Origin: JBBKWG01 sp037968835
GTDB taxonomy: Bacteria > Pseudomonadota > Alphaproteobacteria > Rhodobacterales > Rhodobacteraceae
Length of the DNA stretch: 8,394 bases
Assembly: GCA_037968835.1 (NCBI GenBank)
Contig: JBBKWG010000259.1
Coordinates: 1-8,394 of the forward strand
Direction: 5' to 3'
Positions 1 through 5,155 of the stretch are shown here, piece by piece; position 1 is the first letter of the stretch, and every line of letters begins with the position of its first letter. The position numbers were made by a program, and so were the translations under genes. The notes below the pieces were generated by a model. The model did no database searches. It saw only the letters and a program-made list of their open reading frames with translations, and had not been told where the DNA came from.

Positions 1-263
1 GTTTCAGCGCCGATGCGCTCGGCCATCTGGCTGGCGCGATCCTCGCCGTCCGACGAAATGGCGATGGTTTTGACGCCACGGCTCGCAAACTCGGACACGT
101 GCTTTTCCATGTCGGTCAACTGGCGGATGCAGATCGGACAATGCAGCCCGCGATAAAAGCAGATCACGGTGCCGCGTTCGGCGCTGTCGCTGGACAGATC
201 GAAGGTCCCGCCGCCAAGGAGGGGCAGGGACAGGTCGGGCGTTTTTTCGCGGGGAATGAGCAT
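1..263 (-). CDS. Peroxiredoxin-like (AhpC/TSA-type redoxin) protein, N-terminal part
   Basis: The gene starts at the ATG at 263-261 and runs off the left edge, so 87 complete codons are visible. The N-terminus has the thioredoxin-fold redoxin layout: a strand and loop (TPDLSLPLLGGGTFDLS), then VICFYRGLHCPIC at residues 33-45. Cys42 and Cys45 form a CPIC motif at the start of the helix where AhpC/TSA-family proteins carry the peroxidatic cysteine. This is followed by RQLTDMEKHVSEFASRGV and a strand, KTIAISSD. Known for the family: thiol-based reduction of peroxides or disulfides in the cytoplasm. The FYRGLHCPIC form is the one usually annotated 'peroxiredoxin-like' or 'AhpC/TSA family', and its substrate is not defined. 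No signal peptide is visible. AAAGG lies 8 bases upstream of the ATG. Only 23 bases separate it from the upstream MFS stop, so it is probably the last visible gene of the dsbA-MFS-redoxin transcript. The C-terminal part, with any resolving cysteine, is outside the window. Confidence 0.85.
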   Translation of the reverse strand, partial: MLIPREKTPDLSLPLLGGGTFDLSSDSAERGTVICFYRGLHCPICIRQLTDMEKHVSEFASRGVKTIAISSDGEDRASQMAERIGAE

Positions 264-286
264 TGGTTTGGCCTTTGGTTGGGGGA

Positions 287-1510
287 TCAGGTCGTGTGCG
301 CGGTTTCGATCACCGGTCCGGTTCCTAGCGAGCGCATGATGAACGAGATGGCGACGGCGTAAAGCAGCGTCAGTGCGGCAACAGCGGCGGGCGTGCCGTC
401 GAAAATGGGCACTATTAACATTGCGAGAAAACCGCCAGCGATGGTCGAGATTGCACCTATGACGGAGGCGGCCATTCCGGCGAGGTGGCCCATAGGTTCC
501 ATCGCCAGTGCGTTCAGGTTGCCGATGGTGAGGCCGATCATGAAGAACACGCTGACCATCCAGACGATGTAGGCGGCGAAATACGCGGGCGCGGGCAGAA
601 TGTCGGTGAGGCTGAGCAGCAGAAAGACCCCTGCAATCGCCGCCTGGGCCAGAACGGCGGCGGTGACGACGCGGCGCATCCCCAGTCGCTCGACAATCGC
701 GGCGTTCAGGAACGAGGCGCTTGCGGCGATAACCGCGACCGTTCCGAACCAGTAGGGGAAGCTGTCGGCGCGATCAAAGGTCGATTCGAAGACTTGCTGG
801 GTTGACGAGATCATCAGGAACAGGATGCCGAAAACGAAGCATTGTGCCGCGATGGTCCTCGCGACAAGGCGATTGGACACGACCTCCGCAATGCCGCCGG
901 TGAACGTCTTGAGATTGAGCGGCCGGCGTTGTTTGGGGGCCAGGGTTTCCCTCTGGCGGAGCATGATCCAGATGACGCCGGCGACCGAAAACAGGATGAA
1001 GGCGGCGAATATTGCGCGCCATCCGAACACGGCCATGATCCCGGCACCCATTGCCGGGGCGAGCGCGGGAACGAGTGTGAAAACGACCAGAACGAACGAC
1101 ATGATCTTGGCCATCTGCCGTCCGCTGTAGAGATCGCGGATGATCGCGATTGCGGCGATGCGCGGGACCGAGGCGGCGACGCCTTGCAGAAATCGCGCGA
1201 ACAGAAGCGTTCCAAGCGTCGGCGCGGCCCAGGCGACGGCGGCGGCCAGAACGTAGACGGCGCAACCCGCGACGATGACCGGCTTGCGACCGAACGCATC
1301 GACAAGCGCGCCGACGAACAGCGTGCCCGCGCCCATGCCGAGCGCAAAGACCGTGACGATCAGTTGGCCGCGGTTCGGATTTTCGGGCGTCAGTTCGGCG
1401 ACGATCGACGACATAGCGGGCAACATCGCGTCGATGGAAAATGCGGTTATGGCGACCGTCATCGCGATCATCGCGATGAATTCGGGCCGCGACAGGCGCT
1501 CAGGAGGCAT
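287..1510 (-). CDS. Bcr/CflA-type multidrug efflux MFS transporter
   Basis: This is a 407-residue inner-membrane permease with about 12 hydrophobic segments, a typical MFS length. Several signatures fit the Bcr/CflA drug:H+ antiporter family (DHA1). The first helix ends in SIDAMLPAM, comparable to the D-x-x-LPA motif of Bcr. Motif A in the first cytoplasmic loop is GALVDAFGRKP. The segment RFLQGVAASVPRIAAIAIIRDLY is followed by a proline-rich helix (LVPALAPAMGAGI) and GWRAIF. Export of a toxic small molecule is the expected role, but the substrate cannot be told from sequence. The open frame extends upstream to 1681 inside the dsbA gene. I chose the ATG at 1510 because MPPERLSRPEF gives a short cytoplasmic tail directly before the first helix, and the extra upstream residues are a frame-shifted reading of dsbA. 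The start overlaps the end of the FrnE/DsbA gene by 11 bases, which suggests translational coupling. Confidence 0.88.
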   Translation of the reverse strand: MPPERLSRPEFIAMIAMTVAITAFSIDAMLPAMSSIVAELTPENPNRGQLIVTVFALGMGAGTLFVGALVDAFGRKPVIVAGCAVYVLAAAVAWAAPTLGTLLFARFLQGVAASVPRIAAIAIIRDLYSGRQMAKIMSFVLVVFTLVPALAPAMGAGIMAVFGWRAIFAAFILFSVAGVIWIMLRQRETLAPKQRRPLNLKTFTGGIAEVVSNRLVARTIAAQCFVFGILFLMISSTQQVFESTFDRADSFPYWFGTVAVIAASASFLNAAIVERLGMRRVVTAAVLAQAAIAGVFLLLSLTDILPAPAYFAAYIVWMVSVFFMIGLTIGNLNALAMEPMGHLAGMAASVIGAISTIAGGFLAMLIVPIFDGTPAAVAALTLLYAVAISFIMRSLGTGPVIETAHTT

Positions 1511-2159
1511 CGCTTGGTCCGTCGCTGTCGATTTGCCGGGCGAGATCGTCGAGCACCTGTTGCCAAAGCTCAGGCGGCTGCGCGCCGGGCAGGACGTGTT
1601 GATTGGCGAGAACGAACGTCGGCACGCCGGTAACGCCACGGTCGCGGGTGTGGGCATCGCGGGCGCGGATTTCGTCTGCATCCGCGTCGCTGGACAGCAG
1701 CCGTTCGGTCATTGCGCGGTCCATGCCGATACCCTCGGCGATGTCGAGCAGGACCGTGTGATCGCCGATGTCGCGGCCTTCCTCGAAATACGCCTTGAAC
1801 AGCCGCGAGACGGCGGCGGTCTGGCGACCTTCAAGCCCAGCCCAGTGGATAAGGCGGTGCGCGTCGATGGTGTTGGGCGTGGTTTCGATCTTGGCGAAGT
1901 CGATCTTGAGCCCGGCCTTTTCGGCAGCCTCGGCGATGCGCGCGTAAACCTTGATCGCGTTGTCCTTGCCGCCGAACTTCGTTTCCAGGTATGCGCGCCG
2001 GTCCATGCCGTCCTCTGGCATGTCGGGATTGAGTTGGAACGGGTGCCATTCGATCACGAACGGGTGGTCGGGCCGGGACGCGAGAGCACGGTCGAGGTTG
2101 GCCTTGCCGATATAACACCAGGGGCAAATCGGGTCTGAGAGAATGTCGAGCTTGATCAT
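1500..2159 (-). CDS. DsbA-family (FrnE-like) thiol-disulfide oxidoreductase
   Basis: This 219-residue protein begins MIKLDILSDPICPWCYIGK. The CPWC redox motif has Cys12 and Cys15 just after the first strand, and a cis-proline loop (GVTGVPTFVL, Pro180) lies near the C-terminus. In between is the helical insertion expected of the DsbA/HCCA-isomerase fold, including WHPFQLNPDMPEDG and LFKAYFEEGRDIGD. The CPWC-Y-IG signature with FQLNP is typical of the FrnE subfamily. There is no signal peptide, so it should act in the cytoplasm, unlike periplasmic DsbA. FrnE proteins are linked to disulfide handling and oxidative-stress tolerance; the substrate here is unknown. The frame is open upstream to 2240, but I place the start at 2159. 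GAAGG sits 6 bases before that ATG and the redox strand begins immediately after it. The gene overlaps the downstream efflux permease by 11 bases. A 2-hydroxychromene-2-carboxylate isomerase annotation would be a less likely alternative because of the CPWC pair. Confidence 0.92.
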   Translation of the reverse strand: MIKLDILSDPICPWCYIGKANLDRALASRPDHPFVIEWHPFQLNPDMPEDGMDRRAYLETKFGGKDNAIKVYARIAEAAEKAGLKIDFAKIETTPNTIDAHRLIHWAGLEGRQTAAVSRLFKAYFEEGRDIGDHTVLLDIAEGIGMDRAMTERLLSSDADADEIRARDAHTRDRGVTGVPTFVLANQHVLPGAQPPELWQQVLDDLARQIDSDGPSDAS

Positions 2160-2177
2160 AATGCGCCTTCGTTCGCA

Positions 2178-2191
2178 GCCCGAAGTCGGGC
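2178..2191 (-). other. Short hairpin in the dsbA-like gene leader
   Basis: GCCCG at 2178-2182 pairs with CGGGC at 2187-2191 around a 4-base loop, 8 bases upstream of the GAAGG Shine-Dalgarno of the FrnE-like gene. It has no T-run, so it is not a terminator. Whether it has any role in the leader is unknown, and small GC hairpins are common in DNA of this composition. Confidence 0.3.
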
Positions 2192-2241
2192 GCGCAAGGG
2201 CTTTCTGACGGGTGCGCGGTAAGTTGAACGTTGCACCCAAG

Positions 2242-2266
2242 GCCAGTTAAGCGGCGTTTAACTGGC
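2242..2266. repeat. Perfect 9-bp inverted repeat overlapping the csbD-like stop codon
   Basis: GCCAGTTAA at 2242-2250 and TTAACTGGC at 2258-2266 are exact inverted copies with a 7-base spacer. The TAA stop of the CsbD-like gene (2260-2258) lies inside the right arm. On the minus strand the hairpin would form at the 3' end of that message, but it is followed by CTTGGGTGC and not by a T-run. It is therefore at best a weak or factor-dependent terminator, an RNA 3'-end stabiliser, or an operator for the dsbA-like gene that begins 83 bases further on. Confidence 0.5.
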
Positions 2267-2488
2267 GGCTATGGTGACCGGATTATGGGCGACGCTCGGC
2301 ACCAGCCAGCCTTCGATAACTTCGCAGGCTTCGGCGCGGGTCAGGTGGTGGACGCGGGCGAGATAGGCCGCGAATTCGTCATAGCTGCCGTTCAGGCGCT
2401 TCAGTGTCTCGCGGTCGGTCTCGGGCCAGAGGCCGACAATACGTTCGATGACCAGGGGCCAATTGGTCTGAAAGGCAGTCCAGCGCAT
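2258..2488 (-). CDS. Small CsbD-like stress protein
   Basis: The product has 76 residues and is hydrophilic, with no signal peptide or membrane segment. Its layout resembles the CsbD/YjbJ family. A tryptophan-containing start (MRWTAFQTNWPLVIERIVGLWPE, Trp3, Trp10, Trp21) is followed by LKRLNGSYDEFAAYLARVHHLTRAEACEVIEGWL, in which the N-G-x-x-D/E turn and the helix ending in Trp61 match the family pattern. CsbD proteins are abundant general-stress proteins of unknown biochemical role. The resemblance is moderate, and an uncharacterised alphaproteobacterial family is the alternative. The frame is open further upstream to 2572, but AGGAGG at 2502-2497, 8 bases before the ATG at 2488, fixes this start. 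It is separated from arsJ by 134 bases and from the dsbA-like gene by 98 bases, so it may be a single-gene unit. Confidence 0.72.
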   Translation of the reverse strand: MRWTAFQTNWPLVIERIVGLWPETDRETLKRLNGSYDEFAAYLARVHHLTRAEACEVIEGWLVPSVAHNPVTIAAS

Positions 2489-2496
2489 TCCGGGGT

Positions 2497-2502
2497 CCTC
2501 CT
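2497..2502 (-). promoter_or_regulatory. Strong Shine-Dalgarno of the CsbD-like gene
   Basis: AGGAGG on the minus strand, with an 8-base spacer (ACCCCGGA) to the ATG at 2488. It is the strongest ribosome binding site in the window and decides between the 76-residue form and longer in-frame versions. The 134-base gap upstream (2489-2622) shows no convincing sigma-70 promoter to me. Confidence 0.8.
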
Positions 2503-2622
2503 GTGGTTCGCCGTCTTCGCAAGGTCGCATCGCGGGCCTAACGGTTCGATAAGATCGGCAAGAAACCTGCAAATCATGAACCTAATGCGGCGTTAAGCGG
2601 TGAAGTTCCCTCAATCCCGCTC

Positions 2623-3873
2623 TCAGGTGGCGGATTTATGCCGACGGGCCAGCCGCCCGGCCGCGAGCCAGCTTGCGCCGGACATAAGCGCGGCGGTTGC
2701 GAGACAGGCGGGAAGGCCGCCGATCTGGTAGCTGAGACCCGACAGCAGGGTCCCTGCAAGGCGTCCGGCGGCGTTCGACATATAGTAGAAGCCGACGTCC
2801 ATCGTCACCCGCTCGGTCTTGGCGAACGCGAGGATGAGATACGAGTGCAGCGCCGAGTTGAGGGCGAAAACGACGCCAAACGCCAGCAGGCCAACGACGA
2901 CGATGGCGACAAGGCCGGGCAGGGCGAGAGCGGCGGCAAGCGCGAGTGCGGCGGGGATCAGCGTGAGGACGCCCGCCCATGTCCGTGTCGCCGCGACGGT
3001 CGCAGGAAGGGACAGTGTCCGACTGGCAAGGATGCGCGGAGCGGCGGCCTGAACCGCGCCGTAACCGATGATCCAGAGCGCCATGAAGCTGCCGATCAGG
3101 AAGAACGCGGCGCGGTTGCCCTCGGGCGTGCCGTCCGAGAGGACGCCGTAAAAGAAGATCGGGACCCCGACGACAAACCACGTATCGCGCGCGCCGAACA
3201 GGAACATGCGGGCCAGCGACAGTCGGTTGATGTCGGGGTCTCGGGAGACAATTGCGGCGAATTTGATGCCCTTGACGCCGCCGGGCAATCCGGGCGGCAT
3301 GTAAAGTGCTATGGCGACAAGGATGGCGGCCAGGGCGGTTGCCATTGCCAGAAGCGAGGCGACAAACCCCAGAGTGCCCAGCAGCACCGCGCCAATGAGA
3401 AAGCCCAGTCCCTTGACCGCGTTCTTCGATCCCGTCAGCCACGACACCCAGCGGAACAGGCCGCCGTCGCCGTCGGGGGCAAGCAGTTTGACGGCGCTTT
3501 TCGAGGACATCTTGGCGAGATCCTTGGCGATGCCCGAAAGTCCCTGGATCGCCATGACGAACAGGACCGAAGCGGCGATGGGCCATGCCGGATTCAGAAG
3601 GCTGAGCGCGACAAGGGCCGCGATCTGAAGCGCGAGACCGGCATAAAGCGTCGATGTCAGACCAAACCTCGCGGCAAGCCAGCCTGCGGAAAGGTTGGTG
3701 ACGATGCCCATGAATTCGTAGAGCAGAAACAGATAGGCAAGCTGAACGGGCGAAAAGCCCAGCGTGTGGAAGTGCAGCAGGACCAGCATCCTGAGCGCGC
3801 CATCGGTCAGCATGAATGCCCAATACGCCGCTGTAACGGCGATGTAGGCTGAAATGCCCGCCGGTCTGGTCAT
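2623..3873 (-). CDS. arsJ: ArsJ, organoarsenical (1-arseno-3-phosphoglycerate) efflux MFS permease
   Basis: This is a 416-residue, roughly 12-helix inner-membrane MFS protein. ArsJ hallmarks recalled from the family are clear: YWAFMLTDGALRMLVLLHFHTLGFSPVQ at residues 17-44, LYEFMGIVTNL at 51-61, GLSGIAKDLAKMSSKSAVKL at 111-130, and LTGSKNAVKGLGF at 146-158. Known role: it exports 1-arseno-3-phosphoglycerate made by the partner GAPDH. The ester hydrolyses outside the cell to arsenate and 3-phosphoglycerate, giving resistance to As(V). The frame continues upstream to 3933 inside gapdh, but the ATG at 3873 is chosen. It overlaps the gapdh TGA as ATGA (3873-3870), the classic arrangement for translational coupling, and the protein then starts MTRPAGISAYIAVTAAYW as expected. 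No Shine-Dalgarno is needed beyond the coupled arrangement. Length and motifs look intact. There is no arsR, arsC, acr3 or arsH beside it in the window. Confidence 0.95.
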   Translation of the reverse strand: MTRPAGISAYIAVTAAYWAFMLTDGALRMLVLLHFHTLGFSPVQLAYLFLLYEFMGIVTNLSAGWLAARFGLTSTLYAGLALQIAALVALSLLNPAWPIAASVLFVMAIQGLSGIAKDLAKMSSKSAVKLLAPDGDGGLFRWVSWLTGSKNAVKGLGFLIGAVLLGTLGFVASLLAMATALAAILVAIALYMPPGLPGGVKGIKFAAIVSRDPDINRLSLARMFLFGARDTWFVVGVPIFFYGVLSDGTPEGNRAAFFLIGSFMALWIIGYGAVQAAAPRILASRTLSLPATVAATRTWAGVLTLIPAALALAAALALPGLVAIVVVGLLAFGVVFALNSALHSYLILAFAKTERVTMDVGFYYMSNAAGRLAGTLLSGLSYQIGGLPACLATAALMSGASWLAAGRLARRHKSAT

Positions 3874-4886
3874 GACGGCAATCGGGCCGCGACCATGCGC
3901 ACGATGTCGGCCAAGCGGCAGGCATAGCCCCATTCGTTGTCATACCAGGCGAAGACTTTCACCTGAGTGCCGTTGATGACCATTGTCGAGAGTGCATCGA
4001 CGATCGAGGATCGGCGGTCGTTCAGGTAATCGGCAGAAACGAGCGGGCGTGTTTCAAAGCCCAGAATGCCTTTGAGCCGACCTTCTGACCATTCCTTGAA
4101 GAAGCGGTTGACCTCTGCGGCGGTGGTTTCGCGCTCCATCTCGAACACGCAGTCGGTGAGCGAGGCGTTCAGCAGCGGGACGCGCACGGCGAGGCCGTTG
4201 AGGCGGCCTTTGAGTTCGGGATAGATCAGGGTGATCGCCGTGGCCGAACCGGTCGAGGTCGGGATCAGCGAATTCAGGGCCGAACGGGCGCGGCGCGGGT
4301 CCTTGTGGGGCTTGTCGACGATGGTCTGGGTGTTGGTCGCGTCGTGGATCGTGGTGATCGAACCGTGACGGATGCCGATTTCTTCGTGGAGAACCTTGAC
4401 CACGGGCGCGAGGCAATTGGTGGTGCAGGACGCCGCGGTAATGACGGCGTGGCGCTCAGGGTCGTAAAGGTCGTGATTGACGCCGTAGACGAGGTTCAGC
4501 GCGTTGCCGTCCCTGACCGGGGCCGAGACGACCACCTTTTTCACGCCATAGTCGAAATAGGGGGCGATTGCGTCCGCGGATTTGAACACTCCGGTGCAGT
4601 CGATCGCGATGTCGATGGCCATTTCGGCGAGCGGCAGATCCTCGATCCGGTTGTGGCGCGTGAGGCGGATGGACTGGTCGTTGATCGTCAGCCAGTCCGG
4701 ATCGTGGGTAATGTCGGCGGGCCAGCGACCGTGGACCGTATCGAATTCAAGCAGCAGCGCGTGCTGTTCAGCGTCGCCGGCAAGGTCGTTGACGAGGACA
4801 ATCTCGCCACCCGCGCCGGTATCAATCAGGTCGCGCAGGGCAAGTTTGCCGATGCGCCCGAGGCCGTTCAGGGCGATGCGGGTCAT
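3870..4886 (-). CDS. gapdh: ArsJ-associated glyceraldehyde-3-phosphate dehydrogenase
   Basis: The protein has 338 residues, normal for GAPDH. The Rossmann motif NGLGRIG is at residues 7-13. Asp34 in LVNDL, at the end of the second strand, favours NAD over NADP. Catalytic Cys154 lies in AASCTTNCLAP and His181 in TTIHDATNTQ. The phosphate-binding loop is STGSA at 211-215, and the C-terminal WYDNEWGY is at 314-321. Classical glycolytic enzymes read HSYTxDQ after the histidine; the HDATNTQ form is the one I associate with ars-operon GAPDHs. Known role: it uses arsenate in place of phosphate to form 1-arseno-3-phosphoglycerate, the ArsJ substrate, in the cytoplasm. The start at 4886 matches the family N-terminus (MTRIALNGLGRIGKL). 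A weak GAAAG 10 bases upstream is the only ribosome-site candidate, and a 25-codon ORF overlaps this start by 4 bases. The 3' end overlaps arsJ by 4 bases. A housekeeping glycolytic role is less likely given the coupling to arsJ. Confidence 0.95.
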   Translation of the reverse strand: MTRIALNGLGRIGKLALRDLIDTGAGGEIVLVNDLAGDAEQHALLLEFDTVHGRWPADITHDPDWLTINDQSIRLTRHNRIEDLPLAEMAIDIAIDCTGVFKSADAIAPYFDYGVKKVVVSAPVRDGNALNLVYGVNHDLYDPERHAVITAASCTTNCLAPVVKVLHEEIGIRHGSITTIHDATNTQTIVDKPHKDPRRARSALNSLIPTSTGSATAITLIYPELKGRLNGLAVRVPLLNASLTDCVFEMERETTAAEVNRFFKEWSEGRLKGILGFETRPLVSADYLNDRRSSIVDALSTMVINGTQVKVFAWYDNEWGYACRLADIVRMVAARLPS

Positions 4887-4960
4887 GGCACGACGGCTTT
4901 CGTGTGGACCGCGCAGATGCGGAGCGGGGCGGGAAGGTTTGGCGGTGCGTCAGGTTCCAT
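4883..4960 (-). CDS. Possible 25-residue leader peptide coupled to gapdh
   Basis: An ATG at 4960 opens 25 codons (MEPDAPPNLPAPLRICAVHT, then KAVVP) and stops at a TGA that overlaps the gapdh ATG as ATGA. This is the same geometry as the gapdh-arsJ junction. The peptide is proline-rich at its start, has one cysteine and matches no family I recognise. There is no Shine-Dalgarno before its ATG. Translation would need a leaderless or near-leaderless message, for which a weak -10-like CATTAT at 4975-4970 is suitably placed. A chance ORF is a real alternative. Confidence 0.25.
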   Translation of the reverse strand: MEPDAPPNLPAPLRICAVHTKAVVP

Positions 4961-4978
4961 GGTGAACGGATAATGGAA
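4955..4978. repeat. Inverted repeat upstream of gapdh, operator-like
   Basis: TTCCAT at 4955-4960 and ATGGAA at 4973-4978 are exact inverted copies with a 12-base spacer, and there is an additional outer G-C match beyond one mismatch. It covers the weak -10-like CATTAT and the start of the small leader ORF, where a repressor would act. Six-base arms occur by chance in kilobase-scale sequence, so this is only a candidate. Confidence 0.25.
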
Positions 4979-4995
4979 TCGATGACGCGCCACCA

Positions 4996-5013
4996 ATGAA
5001 GGTTTTATGACGC
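4996..5013 (-). promoter_or_regulatory. Candidate PhoB box upstream of gapdh-arsJ
   Basis: The minus strand reads GCGTCAT-AAAA-CCTTCAT. Compared with the Pho-box consensus CTGTCAT-N4-CTGTCAT, each half matches 5 of 7 bases, and the central spacer is four A's as often seen. It ends 109 bases before the gapdh ATG, between the entericidin stop (5032) and gapdh, in the orientation that would activate gapdh-arsJ. A -10-like CATTAT lies 20 bases further on, farther than in the best-known Pho promoters. The match is suggestive, not decisive. Confidence 0.35.
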
Positions 5014-5031
5014 CTTGGCGAAGTTGCCGGA

Positions 5032-5148
5032 CTAGATGGCGCGATCTATGGCGCGCGCGCCCGAAGATATGTCCTGTCCGACGCCGTCAAGCGTGTTGCA
5101 GGCGGCAAGCGCCAGAAGGAGTGCTGCGAAGAGCGCGGTTTTCTTCAT
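5032..5148 (-). CDS. Entericidin A/B-family small lipoprotein
   Basis: A 38-residue precursor, MKKTALFAALLLALAACNTL, followed by DGVGQDISSGARAIDRAI. It has a positively charged start (KK), a hydrophobic stretch, and a lipobox LAAC with Cys17 as the lipidated residue. The mature peptide has only 22 residues with the C-N-T-x-x-G-x-G-x-D-I pattern of entericidin/EcnAB-type proteins. It should be an envelope-anchored lipoprotein. In enterobacteria the EcnA/EcnB pair is described as an antidote/toxin system tied to stationary phase. In alphaproteobacteria single copies are common and their role is unclear. The ATG at 5148 lies 7 bases after the yejA-like stop. AAAGG in the last codons of that gene, 10 bases before the ATG, is the likely ribosome site. 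It is thus probably on the yejA-like transcript. No partner second entericidin is visible. Confidence 0.88.
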   Translation of the reverse strand: MKKTALFAALLLALAACNTLDGVGQDISSGARAIDRAI

Positions 5149-5155
5149 GTCTCTC

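Noticed and set aside
1511..1681. 57-residue N-terminal extension of the Bcr/CflA-type permease
   Set aside because: It is an alternative-frame reading of the dsbA-like gene, and the normal permease N-terminus begins at 1510.
842..2138. Long plus-strand open frames opposite the efflux permease and dsbA-like genes
   Set aside because: Low-complexity charged translations with no recognisable motif; the opposite strand encodes well-supported proteins.
2589..2613. GGAAC-containing stretch upstream of the csbD-like gene, as a general-stress (EcfG-type) promoter
   Set aside because: GGAAC is present on the minus strand, but no CGTT-type -10 element follows at 16-18 bases; GCATT is found instead.
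2638..3852. 404-codon open frame on the plus strand opposite arsJ
   Set aside because: The translation is rich in Arg, Gly, Asp, Gln and Lys with no domain pattern. It is the antisense shadow of a GC-rich gene whose minus-strand product is clearly ArsJ.
5011..5020. CGCCTTGGCG palindrome downstream of the entericidin gene, as a terminator
   Set aside because: The stem is only 4 bp with a 2-base loop and there is no T-run on the minus strand, so termination there is unlikely.
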